Below, piece by piece: positions 1 through 8,743 of a stretch of 54,794 nucleotides of DNA. Location: contig JARRBK010000007.1 in NCBI GenBank assembly GCA_029982615.1, positions 1 to 54,794 on the forward strand. Reading direction: 5' to 3'. Each line of letters opens with the position of its first letter. Positions within the stretch are counted from its first letter, which is position 1. Position numbers and translations under genes: made by a program. Source of the stretch: Tepidanaerobacteraceae bacterium. Lineage in GTDB: Bacteria; Bacillota; Thermosediminibacteria; Thermosediminibacterales; Tepidanaerobacteraceae. The notes beneath the pieces are model-generated. The model saw only the letters and a list, made by a program, of their open reading frames with translations, ran no database searches and had not been told where the DNA came from.

Positions 1-59
1 TTCCATTTTTACGATTTTGCAAAATCCCGCCGCCATGTTTTCGCCTCAGTAAAATGGCG

Positions 60-1031
60 CTAGTTTCTTATGGTTATGCCCAGCACCGCTCCCGTTATCA
101 TCGGATCCGAAGATAATTTAATAAGAGTATCCGGGCTTCCTACCACCACAATGCCGTAATATTTAAAGCCATTTTCTTTCAGGTACTCTGCAGTCCTTTT
201 CAGGTTGTCCGCATGGTAGCTCGGAATGCTGCCGAGATGCTCGAGTTCTTCCAAACACTCTTCTTCGCCGCTGCTGCTTGCCATGTAGGGGTTTCCCACA
301 AGGTGTCCTGCAAGATAAGTTTTTTCCCGGTAATCTTCATCTTTAAAAACGTTTACGGCGCCCCACATCAGTTTTAAATCTTTCGGCATCACGGCTTTTA
401 TTTCATCAAGCGCCATGGGCTTTCTGAAAGACAGTGCCATTTCAACAAGATAATCTCCCGGTATGTTTTCCAGCGCATCAAAGTCTCTAATAATTTTTTC
501 GTAATTTACTGCGGGATGATAAAATTTTAATTTTGGAACAGCATACGGGACCAGATATTCTTTAGCCCCTTCCGGAGCAGCGGCGGATATTTTCGAATAT
601 GCGCCCAAAGGCTCCCCTGTTTCAGTGTCATAAACGGCGAAGGTATTGTTCCCTTTTGTTTGCTCGCCACCCCAGGCGTCAAAATCCACAGTGACAGTTC
701 CAGCGGGATAAGGTTTGCTGCCGAGCATCCTGAATAAATAATATTTTTTCTGACGCCCGAACAGTCTAACGTTGTAGCTTTCCCCTGAAAGCGCAAAGGT
801 GTTGGGCTCGGTGAATTTGATAAGGTCAGGGTAAAAACTGTCTATGCGGTTTTCCTGATCCTGCAGCATCATCTCCGGGGCTACAAAAGCCAATATAAAT
901 ATGCCAGCAGCCACGCCGAAAGAAATTAATATCGTGCGCAGGATGCTTTTTAAACGGGCCCCGCGCAGAAAAGATTTTTCATCGAAGTGTATGTCATCTG
1001 TGCCATTTTCCATATTCAAATTCCATATCAT
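60..1031 (-). CDS. Membrane-anchored anti-sigma factor-like protein
   Basis: The protein has 323 residues. A short cytoplasmic N-terminus is followed by one hydrophobic segment at about residues 31-52 and a long extracytoplasmic domain. This layout fits the regulators of ECF sigma factors with Sigma_reg N/C-type domains. Its ATG directly follows the TAG of the upstream sigma factor gene, so the two are co-transcribed and probably translationally coupled. By analogy it would hold the sigma factor inactive at the membrane until a signal is sensed. No zinc-binding HxxxCxxC motif is visible, so it is not a ZAS-type anti-sigma factor. The family call is from layout and context rather than a diagnostic motif. 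Confidence 0.7.
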   Translation of the reverse strand: MIWNLNMENGTDDIHFDEKSFLRGARLKSILRTILISFGVAAGIFILAFVAPEMMLQDQENRIDSFYPDLIKFTEPNTFALSGESYNVRLFGRQKKYYLFRMLGSKPYPAGTVTVDFDAWGGEQTKGNNTFAVYDTETGEPLGAYSKISAAAPEGAKEYLVPYAVPKLKFYHPAVNYEKIIRDFDALENIPGDYLVEMALSFRKPMALDEIKAVMPKDLKLMWGAVNVFKDEDYREKTYLAGHLVGNPYMASSSGEEECLEELEHLGSIPSYHADNLKRTAEYLKENGFKYYGIVVVGSPDTLIKLSSDPMITGAVLGITIRN

Positions 1032-1496
1032 CTATAGGTCTTCCTCCTCTTTCAGATATTTTTTCAGCTTGTTTTTAAGCCTGCAAATCATCGTTTTGGT
1101 CGAGTCGGGAGTTATATTGAGCGCCGATGAAATTTCGGCGTTCGTCATTCCCAAATTGTACTTCATGTGAAAAAGCCTTTGTTCAGCAGCACTAAGCCTG
1201 CTGATAACTTTTGTTATTAAGTCTTTGTTTTCGATTCGATGGATTTCTGAGAGGCTGCTCATGCAAAAATCATCAATATATGCCACGTCGAATTGTTTTT
1301 TACGCTTTCGCAAAAAGTCGATGTATTTATTTTTTGCCGTCGCATAAACATAGGATTTCAATCTTCCTTCCTGAATGCCGTCCAGATGCATGTATACGAA
1401 TAAAAGTGTTTCCTGCGCTGCATCTTCCGCGTCGTCATGTGACATGCCAAGTCTCAACAAGTAGTAAAATGCGATACGATACAATTCCTGCCACAC
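1032..1496 (-). CDS. ECF-type RNA polymerase sigma factor
   Basis: The protein has 154 residues from a GTG at 1496. This start lies 5-6 bases after a GGAGGAGGG ribosome binding site; a farther GTG at 1514 overlaps that site and is unlikely. Region 2 is seen as AEDAAQETLLFVY near residue 25, and region 4 as a C-terminal helix-turn-helix with LGMTNAEISSALNI and ICRLKNKLKKYL. It is the first gene of a two-gene operon with the membrane anti-sigma factor. ECF sigma factors normally transcribe their own operon. A TATAAT-like element lies at 1530-1535, but no convincing -35 was found. Confidence 0.9.
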   Translation of the reverse strand: MWQELYRIAFYYLLRLGMSHDDAEDAAQETLLFVYMHLDGIQEGRLKSYVYATAKNKYIDFLRKRKKQFDVAYIDDFCMSSLSEIHRIENKDLITKVISRLSAAEQRLFHMKYNLGMTNAEISSALNITPDSTKTMICRLKNKLKKYLKEEEDL

Positions 1497-1567
1497 AAAT
1501 CCCTCCTCCTTCACTGTTTTCCTCTTTCAATTATAAAGACGTTTAAGAAAAAGAAAAGTAAACAAAA

Positions 1568-1586
1568 AAATGGCCGATTTTCGGCC
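1568..1586 (-). terminator. Short GC hairpin with T-run, minus strand
   Basis: On the minus strand GGCCGA, a short loop and TCGGCC are followed by A and seven T residues, the shape of a small intrinsic terminator. It lies between the divergent sigma operon and the response regulator gene, upstream of the sigma gene in its direction of transcription. It could stop antisense transcripts, or act in a leader if the sigma promoter lies above it. Confidence 0.4.
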
Positions 1587-1757
1587 TGAATGGTAATCGG
1601 TTTTTACAATTCGGCAACATTTTTATAGTAAAATATATAGTATAATCAGTCAGAATCGAGGCCAGCTTTATCAAAATGCCAACAAAACAGGCCAGTGGCT
1701 GAAAAGGTTGCCAGGCCCTATCACAGCGACAATACTTTTGCAAAAGAAGGGATTTTC

Positions 1758-2459
1758 TTGGAAGATAAAAAGCGAATCTTAATCATAGAAGATGAAAGTT
1801 CCATTTGCGACATTCTATCCTATGCTTTCCGCAAAGAAGGTTATCTGGTAAAATGCGCCTTTAAAGGGAAAGACGGATTAAGCAGAGTTGAAGGCTTTAG
1901 CCCCGACGTCATTATCCTGGACTTAATGCTTCCCGACATAAGCGGCTTTGATGTATGCAAAGAGATAACGGCAAAGTACAAGATCCCCATCATCATGCTC
2001 ACCGCCAGAAGTGACATCATCGATAAAGTCTTGGGCTTGGAGCTCGGGGCCGATGACTACATTACAAAGCCCTTCGATATCCGGGAAGTGACAGCCAGGG
2101 TAAAGACGGCTTTCAGGCGCATGGAGAATTTAAGAGAAACCCTATCAAACCGTCAGATGGTTTACATCAATGATCACGTAAACATCGACAAAAAGGCCAT
2201 GACGGTATATAAAGACGGCGTGGAAGTTAAGCTGAAGCCTAAAGAATACGAACTTTTATTGCTGTTTTGCGAGAATAAGGATAAAGTCTTAACCCGCGAA
2301 GAGATCCTGGATCGCGTGTGGGGTCTGGACTACGAAGGAGGCCTTCGGACCGTGGATGTACATGTGCAGAGGATTCGAAAGAAGCTGGATGTTGAAGGTG
2401 CTCCATCAATTATTGATACAGTCTTCGGCATCGGATATAAAATGAGTTGTCGGAGTTAG
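1758..2459 (+). CDS. OmpR/PhoB-family response regulator
   Basis: The protein has 233 residues from a TTG at 1758, placed 7 bases after AGAAGG; an upstream in-frame GTG at 1695 lacks such a site. The receiver domain shows the acidic pair ED near residues 11-12, the phospho-acceptor Asp55 in VIILDLMLPD and the conserved Lys in YITKPF. The C-terminal winged helix has the typical LKPKEYELLLLF and RTVDVHVQRIRKKL segments. It is followed 124 bp later by a histidine kinase on the same strand, and the two form a two-component system. The signal and target genes cannot be read from the sequence. Confidence 0.93.
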   Translation: MEDKKRILIIEDESSICDILSYAFRKEGYLVKCAFKGKDGLSRVEGFSPDVIILDLMLPDISGFDVCKEITAKYKIPIIMLTARSDIIDKVLGLELGADDYITKPFDIREVTARVKTAFRRMENLRETLSNRQMVYINDHVNIDKKAMTVYKDGVEVKLKPKEYELLLLFCENKDKVLTREEILDRVWGLDYEGGLRTVDVHVQRIRKKLDVEGAPSIIDTVFGIGYKMSCRS

Positions 2460-2583
2460 GTGGAGTTTTGACTCTATTCGGCCAAAGAAAGTTTCCCAAG
2501 GGTTTAACGTAGCTTTCTTATTATAGAGGCTTAAGTTTTAGTAGTGACGATCCTCGGACAAAAACGAAAGCGTGTGGTAGCTC

Positions 2584-4062
2584 ATGACAATTTCTATCAG
2601 ATATAAGTTCATTATAGGTTTTTTCGTCATTTTCGCCTTATCGGTTTATGTACTGAATTTTTTTATGAGTGATGCTCTTAATAAAAATAATCTTGAGATA
2701 ATTAGTACCGATATGGCCCATCTTCAAAAATCCTCCCGGGAGTATCTGAAACAATTTTTCCTCATAAACAAGTTGTCAGGGGACTCTTTCCGGAAAGATG
2801 GCAAATATATCGTTCAGGAACTTTCCCGGAATTTCGAAGTAAATGTTGCTCTTTATGATACCCACGGCAATTTTTTATATGAGGGCATATCAAATGACCA
2901 GCCTTTTATAATCCTGAACAATCAAGAAAGCGAGATTTTAAAAAAAAGCGGCCGGCAGGACCTGGTGATGGCGTTGAATAATAAATCGGCCTTTAAAGTG
3001 AATGTCTTCGATAGAAAATATATCGTAAATTTTTCCTATCCTCTCTATATAAACGGCAGATATTACGGCATACTCCGATTTACAAGGGATTATTCCAATC
3101 TTTACACTTCTAACCTTAGAATAATGAGATGCTTTTTAATCTTTACAGTAATGCTTTTCTTTTTTGCCTTCCTGTTTTCTTATATGCTGTCTAATAAGAT
3201 AATAAGGCCCATCATCGAATTGTCTACGGCATTAAAGCAGGTCGCCCTGGGTAATTATGACATAAATATCAATGCAAAGACCGGAGATGAGATAGAGGAA
3301 CTTACCCGAAGTTTTCAGTATATGAAAGACAAGATAAAGGAACAGTTTGATACAATCTGCCGGGAAAAGGAAAAAGTGATGAAATTGGAAAAGACCAGAA
3401 GTGAGTTTTTCAATAATGTGACTCATGAGCTGAAAACTCCTCTTACCACCATATCGGGATACGCCCAGATCATCGGGGAAAGGGGTTTTGCAGACCGAAA
3501 GTTTCTGATGAGGGCTGCCAAAAAAATAGCATCCGAAAGTGAGCGGCTGCACCGTATGGTAGTATCGCTGATAGAAATATCGAAGAAAAATACGCTGATT
3601 GAGCCGGAACCTTTTAAAACAGTAGACTTAAAACCCTTGCTGCAAGCCCTGTGCGAAGATATGGAGCTTAAGGCCGGTAAATTTCATATGAGGATCCAGG
3701 ACCAGCTCATCAGCCTGCCGGTGAACGGCAATGAAAATGAATTGAAACAGCTATTCATCAACGTGCTGGATAATGCCATAAAATATGGCAGCAGTCATTC
3801 CGTTATCCGAGTGTGGGGCACAAAGGATGCGGATTTCGCAAAAGTGGAGATAGAAAATGCGGTGGAAGGCCTGGATGATGTGGTACTGCAAAAAGCCTTT
3901 GAACCTTTCTACAGGGGAAATACTTCTGTTGAGGAAAAGGGGAGCAGCGGGCTGGGGCTTTATATTTGTAAGACTATCGTGGAAGAACATGGAGGCACCA
4001 TAGAGATGACAGGGAAGGAAAATCGGGTAAAAATCACAATAAAAATTCCCCTCCGGCAATAA
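2584..4062 (+). CDS. Sensor histidine kinase with HAMP domain
   Basis: The protein has 492 residues. Transmembrane segments at about 8-27 and 183-200 enclose an extracellular sensor region. A HAMP linker follows at about 201-255, then the HisKA domain with the phosphorylated His281 in NNVTHELKTPL. The HATPase domain has an N-box (LDNAIKYGS) and a G-box (GSSGLGLYICK). It would autophosphorylate and pass the phosphate to the response regulator encoded upstream. A lipoprotein gene starts about 90 bp downstream and may be co-transcribed, possibly as a signal-sensing partner. The ligand is unknown. Confidence 0.93.
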   Translation: MTISIRYKFIIGFFVIFALSVYVLNFFMSDALNKNNLEIISTDMAHLQKSSREYLKQFFLINKLSGDSFRKDGKYIVQELSRNFEVNVALYDTHGNFLYEGISNDQPFIILNNQESEILKKSGRQDLVMALNNKSAFKVNVFDRKYIVNFSYPLYINGRYYGILRFTRDYSNLYTSNLRIMRCFLIFTVMLFFFAFLFSYMLSNKIIRPIIELSTALKQVALGNYDININAKTGDEIEELTRSFQYMKDKIKEQFDTICREKEKVMKLEKTRSEFFNNVTHELKTPLTTISGYAQIIGERGFADRKFLMRAAKKIASESERLHRMVVSLIEISKKNTLIEPEPFKTVDLKPLLQALCEDMELKAGKFHMRIQDQLISLPVNGNENELKQLFINVLDNAIKYGSSHSVIRVWGTKDADFAKVEIENAVEGLDDVVLQKAFEPFYRGNTSVEEKGSSGLGLYICKTIVEEHGGTIEMTGKENRVKITIKIPLRQ

Positions 4063-4149
4063 CCCGGAAACAATTGATGCAAAAATGGAAACAGGCGTAC
4101 GGTATAGTAACAGTAAAATATACATTGAGCAATCAGGGAGGAATGTTTT

Positions 4150-5298
4150 ATGAACCGCAAAATCAAATCATTAACCGGTTGCTTGTGCCTGTGCATCATG
4201 TTTGCCGCAGCAGGCCTTGCCGGCTGTGCATTCAGGGAATATCCCGCCAGAGCAGATTCGATGGTAATTTTGAGTCAGGATGTACTCCGGCAAAGCACAA
4301 TTGAAGACAAGACCGTCAAGGTGCCCCAGACCCGTGAGATTTCGCTCCAACAGTCCATAGGTTATCGAGATATCCTGGCCATCGACGGCCAACACATCTT
4401 GTATCGCAAGGACCATGTCCTTTACACCGTGGACATGAATGGCTTAAATCCTCAACTGCTGGCAAACCTTGATGTAAACGAAGCATCGAGGGATGGCAAA
4501 AAGGTGATGTATCTCGATAAAGACCAATATTTCGTATATGATTTAAAAAGCAAATCAAAGACACCATTGATCAAAAAACAAGGCCAGGACGGAGAACCTT
4601 ACTTTGCCGATGAAAAAGGGGGATATGTATCCTATTTTGATTTTAAGCATTCAAATCTAAATGTTATAGATACCCAGACCAGCGAGACTCATGCTCTGGA
4701 CTTTAAAAAACTATTTACCCTAGAAAACTTCATGCTGGAGGATGTCAAAATCTATATGGACAAAGTATATGTGGCTACCCATAGTAAAAAAGACGGATAT
4801 GGAATTTATGAATTAAGCTTTGACGGTCAAAAAAAGGCCATCGTCCAGTACCCGCCTGAAAAACAGGACAGTGATACTTTAGCCGGATTCGACCTCATCA
4901 ACGGCGGCAAAACCGTCATCTTCAACGGAACATACGATGATGAATCAGGGATATTCTTCTATGATGTAGATAAAAAGTCTCTCACGAAAGTGATATCCGG
5001 CGGCTTAGATAAAGAAGGACAATGGACCCCATTTTACAGCCTCTCCCCCGATGGCACCAAAATTGTCTTTGACAACATTGTAAGGGACAAAGACACTGTT
5101 AAAAATGATATCTATGTGGCGGATATCACCGACGGCGGGCTTTCCCAGGCTATACGAATCATGGAAAATGTCAAGATGCCTGCAGTTATCTCGCTTATGG
5201 CCCACTGGAGCGATGATTCCAGCAAATTATACATCAAGATGCCCTCATCTGGAGGTGACAGCGATCTCATTGACAAAATTCAAGAATTCGCATTTTAG
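4150..5298 (+). CDS. Lipoprotein with TolB/WD40-like beta-propeller repeats
   Basis: The protein has 382 residues. It opens with a lipoprotein signal peptide ending in the lipobox LAGC (Cys at about residue 26), so it should be anchored to the outer face of the membrane. The rest contains repeats of the type YDLKSKSKTPL and SLSPDGTKIVFDN, typical of TolB-like propeller blades. GGGAGGA lies 7 bases before the ATG. It sits directly after the histidine kinase and may modulate sensing. The exact function is unknown; the fold assignment rests on repeat pattern only. Confidence 0.75.
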   Translation: MNRKIKSLTGCLCLCIMFAAAGLAGCAFREYPARADSMVILSQDVLRQSTIEDKTVKVPQTREISLQQSIGYRDILAIDGQHILYRKDHVLYTVDMNGLNPQLLANLDVNEASRDGKKVMYLDKDQYFVYDLKSKSKTPLIKKQGQDGEPYFADEKGGYVSYFDFKHSNLNVIDTQTSETHALDFKKLFTLENFMLEDVKIYMDKVYVATHSKKDGYGIYELSFDGQKKAIVQYPPEKQDSDTLAGFDLINGGKTVIFNGTYDDESGIFFYDVDKKSLTKVISGGLDKEGQWTPFYSLSPDGTKIVFDNIVRDKDTVKNDIYVADITDGGLSQAIRIMENVKMPAVISLMAHWSDDSSKLYIKMPSSGGDSDLIDKIQEFAF

Positions 5299-5409
5299 GC
5301 GACAGGGGAGCGTTGTCCTTGCTGTTAAAGCTATATTTGTTGTGGGCCAAGTTGCACTACATGACTTGATCTCTTTTTAAACTGCCTCTATCCTGACCAT
5401 TTATGCTGA

Positions 5410-7203
5410 TTATTTGGTTTTCTTTTGAGCCACATAGAGGCTTAGTTCCTCTCCAGGATTTGAATTAGCTATAAATAAAACCTGATTGCCAGAAGGCGAA
5501 AAGTTACTAGATGCAATATTTAAAAAGTCGGGTGTCACTATGTCGCTCGTGTTTGTCACCACATTGAAATTCACAATTCTTTCGGGATAATACCCGCTCT
5601 TTGATTCTGTATCTGTTTGAACATATAGTATTTGATCACCGTGTGGAGGACACTCTATTTCTATTTCGCCGGTTGTATTAAAGTCTTGTACCTGATCATT
5701 GCTGATATTGATTACCTTTATTATCGGTACTAAGCCAAAGGATTCTCCAGCACTACAAGCTACAAATCGTATATTATCCTGAAACCACCAGCCTAATGTC
5801 GTTGCTTCTCCAAAAATATATGATTTTTGTTTTTTGGTGATTGGGTCTACAAAAACAAATTCATTTTGGTTTTCGTTTTCAATATGGAGAAGAAGATAAC
5901 TCAATATCTTATCATCATAAGACCAAAGAGGCATTGTAGGCCGTATTTTTTTGCTATCATCGTATTTACACAGTTCGGTATCTTCAGAAGATGGGGAGCC
6001 TATTGTATGTAAATAAAGCCCTTCCTCTTTGCTATATGCTATCTGTGTTTGGCTGTATGAACTATCCCCTTCATAAGAACCTTCGGGGTAAGGTATAATT
6101 TTTTTTAATTTAAAAGACTGTTTTTCAATTTCTAATGCCATATTGTTTCCTTCTAAAAGAAAATTCCCATTAAGTAATTTTTTAAATTTCATATCCCAAT
6201 TGTTACCTAGAAACTTGCCTTCAAAAATAAGAGCATAGTGTTTGTTTTTCAAGTTATAGGCATATATTTTTTCTATTACATCGGGCGAGGTCGTTTCGAG
6301 AGTAAAATTATTCATTATTACTGCTATGTTTTCTTCATCGAACCATTTGACATAAATCGGCTTAAAGTTAGGGGTTCCAATGTGCATATACGTGATCGTT
6401 TCTTTCAAATAGTCATCATATACTTGCACATAGCCACCTTCTTTTGTGCCTACAGCAATTACTTCTCCCACATGTTTATCATTTCCTGTAACATTTCTTA
6501 CAGACCTGCCGTCCGTATGTCTGACGTCCACTCCTTCATGGGTTCCTCCAGGAATACCGTCATAACTACCATCCGGATCGACAGTTACGTCATCCCATTC
6601 GCCGTATAGATAATATGACCAACGTAAACGGGAAGGGAGAGGATTGGAATATTCGTTAAAATGATATTGTGCATATTTCCTTGATGCACTTGCATACCAA
6701 TTAAGGGAATTTGTAGTAACATCAACATCCGGCTGGAAATATTCATTAGTACCGCCATCGTCAGGAATTGACTTTACTAAGTTATAGCCACTTGGGGGGT
6801 ACCTTTACCCTTCATGGTAGCATCGCCTACAAGAGCTTCTATGGAATTGATGTCCATTTCTGCTATTTCCTCAAAGGTATATCCTAGCTGACGTAATCCC
6901 TTCATTTGGCGTTCGGATAGTTTCTTTTTATCTATTTTTTCTTTTAAATAAGCAGGAATTTTGTTTTTGGCCCAATCGGATTTTTTAGCAAATACCTCGC
7001 TATTAACTACTATACCATTTCTAAGTGTATTACGAATTGTTTCAATATCAACATTTTCGATCTCTTCATCAGTTAACCCGTATGCTCTTAAAATATTTTT
7101 CTGATTTTCTGTTAGGTCAACTTTCTTAATATCGGCCTGTGCAAATGCTGAGATAGATATAGTTAAAAGTAGTGACATAACAAGCAAGTACCAGTTTTTT
7201 CAT
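5410..7203 (-). pseudogene. Secreted M23-peptidase-like plus beta-propeller protein, frameshifted
   Basis: Two open frames, 7187-6777 and 6531-5410, belong to one gene. The second frame stays open upstream to 6807, and the two meet in a run of six C residues (plus-strand G run at 6794-6799). One extra C would join GKGKGTP to PSGYNLVKS. The N-terminus looks like a signal peptide (SLLLTISISAFAQA), but it too is one base out of frame with the ATG at 7203, next to a run of six A. Two copies of an EEI...DI.SI..L motif follow, then an M23-like segment (GTHEGVDVRHTDG, TYMHIG) and a TolB-like propeller. The final HxH of M23 is not evident. Either the gene is decaying, the homopolymers vary, or the sequence has base errors. 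Confidence 0.65.
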
Positions 7204-7210
7204 CTTCTTA

Positions 7211-7232
7211 GGGGACGGTTCTTGATTTGTCG
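7211..7232. repeat. REP-like half-element
   Basis: The stretch GGGGACGGTTCTTGATTTG resembles the arm of palindromic repeats with an AAGAACCGTCCCC core that recur in many Firmicute genomes. Only one arm is present here. It lies immediately before the ATG at 7203, where a ribosome binding site would be expected, and so may have removed the gene's start signals. The identification is from memory of the motif and is tentative. Confidence 0.3.
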
Positions 7233-7289
7233 CATTATCATTTTTAAAAGACCTTCGCCCGGGAGTGGACGATCCTGCACCGCGCCGTG

Positions 7290-7680
7290 AATGAAGTGGC
7301 GGCATATAATACAATACGGTAAAATAGCTGGTGGTGAAAGCCGGATCCGTTGCACTTATTCGGGCGGAGTTGCTGTGCGCCAGTATGATTTGCCCGCTGG
7401 CGCCCAGCCGCTCCATACATCCATTTCATCGGCCTTTTCTGCGGGAAGGTAATGGAAAAAATCAACAGACGCTATAAACAATACTTTTTTCCCCTTGGCC
7501 AGGCCGGCCAGAAATTCCCCCAGCTCTTCAGCCCCGCTTATTCTGTCCGTCCCCGTCATCAGTATGGGGACTATCCTTGAATGCGGCATGAAGTATTTGA
7601 TATAGGGCACGAGCGAGGATATGGATTCTGTTTGCATAGAAAGTTGCGTATCCACGGGTTTTATCCTTTGAGGCATGGGT
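7290..7680 (-). pseudogene. Remnant of a MEMO-family (AmmeMemoRadiSam protein B) gene
   Basis: Two fragments in different frames look like one MEMO-type protein. The first carries YIKYFMPHSRIVPILMTG and VLFIASVDFFHYLP, and the second IILAHSNSARISATD and TTSYFTVLY, which match the middle and end of the family. The junction near 7430 lacks the expected intervening segment and changes frame, so the gene has an internal deletion. There is no start region; the 5' part is replaced by the macroglobulin-like remnant. It is certainly non-functional. Confidence 0.55.
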
Positions 7681-7689
7681 TTTTATCTT

Positions 7690-8259
7690 TATCATGACAT
7701 CCTTCGGAAAGACGGTGAGGGTTTTTGAAGCGTATATTTCTTCATCCTCGGCCTCCGCGTTGTGAATGTTGAAATATACGGCCACGGGGTACCATTCGTC
7801 GGTCTGGATGCTGGGCCTGTAAACAAGCTCCGCATGCCCGCTGCGGTCGCAGTTCAAAAAGCCCTCGCCGTCTCCGTCCGCCCCGGTTCCGTAATACCTG
7901 TACGTCAGCTTCAGGTTTGACACCGGAGTGCCTTCATAAAAACCCGCATCCACAGAAAGCCGCGCCGACTCCCAGCCGAAGATTTGCTCCCTGTCAAGCC
8001 CGATATCAATCCTGTAGGCGGGCTTGACGTATTCCCGGACATTGAAGTACGCCCTGGATATCAGCCGGTCCCCTGTCTTGAAGTCTATGCAGTAGCTTCC
8101 CGGCATAAGGTTTGCAGGTTTTTGCGAACCGTCCCGGGGCTTTGCCAGGCCCTAGACGTTTATCCTGTCGGTGGGCAGATATATGCCCCTGTCCAGAAAC
8201 ATGTACGACCACCAGTTGCGGTCGAAGACGCTCTGGCTGCCGGAATAGTAATAGTAGTC
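7690..8259 (-). pseudogene. Remnant of a bacterial alpha-2-macroglobulin-like gene
   Basis: The reading frame contains SYMFLDRGIYLPTDRINV, the bait-side motif seen near the N-terminus of macroglobulin-like proteins. Beta-sandwich segments such as LTYRYYGTG and ASKTLTVFP follow. An in-frame TAG at 8152-8154 replaces what should be Trp in a V-W-G context. Upstream, the frame closes at a TAA at 8260-8262. Both ends of the gene are missing. The fragment is joined to a lipoprotein 5' end on one side and a MEMO fragment on the other. Confidence 0.5.
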
Positions 8260-8474
8260 TTATTCTCAGTATTTTTATCCCAAATATCCGTATACTGTTC
8301 AATATAATTCACCTTCCAGTTTTGCCCTTCCCCCTTATAAGTAATTTTGTTTTCATAATCAGATTCATTTAGTATCTTTTCCAGCTCTTGTTCTGCTTTT
8401 CTTTCATAGTCTATACCGCAGCCAGCTAATACAGCAATAAATAAAACCATACTTAAAAGCAATGCTTTCTTCAT
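8160..8474 (-). CDS. Lipoprotein 5' portion fused to unrelated sequence
   Basis: The ATG at 8474 is preceded by GAGGG at good spacing and starts a clear lipoprotein signal peptide with lipobox LAGC. About 50 mature residues with charged coiled character follow. From about 8260 downward the frame runs through the macroglobulin-like remnant out of register and stops at 8160. The genuine protein is therefore likely truncated, with a non-native tail. The start signals are intact, so a short lipoprotein may still be made. Function unknown. Confidence 0.5.
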   Translation of the reverse strand: MKKALLLSMVLFIAVLAGCGIDYERKAEQELEKILNESDYENKITYKGEGQNWKVNYIEQYTDIWDKNTENKTTITIPAARASSTATGGRTCFWTGAYICPPTG

Positions 8475-8496
8475 AACAACACCCTCCATTCTGTTT

Positions 8497-8622
8497 TTAA
8501 CTATCCCTCCATGTCCAATAAGGCACTATTATCGGCTCATGCGCCATGTCATCCGCATGGGCCGGCAGTGGTAGAATAAACGCAGTCACGATCATTAAGA
8601 TCAAAGCCAAGATTTTCTTCAA
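8497..8622 (-). CDS. Small secreted peptide, 41 residues
   Basis: A TTG at 8622 follows AAGGAGG (8632-8638) with nine bases of spacing. The product has a textbook signal peptide (MKKILALILMIVTAFILPL) with a likely cleavage after AHA. That leaves a mature peptide of about 18 residues, DDMAHEPIIVPYWTWRDS. Its stop lies 23 bases before the next lipoprotein start, so the two form an operon. The aromatic YWTW motif is unusual. It may be a signalling or small cell-envelope peptide, or the truncated start of a larger secreted protein; I cannot tell which. Confidence 0.5.
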   Translation of the reverse strand: MKKILALILMIVTAFILPLPAHADDMAHEPIIVPYWTWRDS

Positions 8623-8656
8623 AAATAAAAACCTCCTTAAGTTCGTCTTTTGTAAT

Positions 8657-8699
8657 ATATAACGAATCAAAAGGAGGTTTTGTTAGAAAAAATATCCTT
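8657..8699. repeat. Direct repeat copy 1 (43 bp)
   Basis: A 43-bp stretch is identical to 9694-9736, with weaker similarity for a further 17 bases. The two copies flank the secreted protein gene 8744-9460. Copy 1 lies just upstream of the 41-residue peptide gene on the minus strand. Confidence 0.85.
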
Positions 8700-8743
8700 A
8701 TTTTCCAAAATTATTTTTTAACTTTACGCTTTGCATGATTTTT

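Noticed and set aside
1543-1743. 66-codon minus-strand frame in the sigma/response regulator gap
   Set aside because: No ribosome site; it overlaps the response regulator leader and has random composition.
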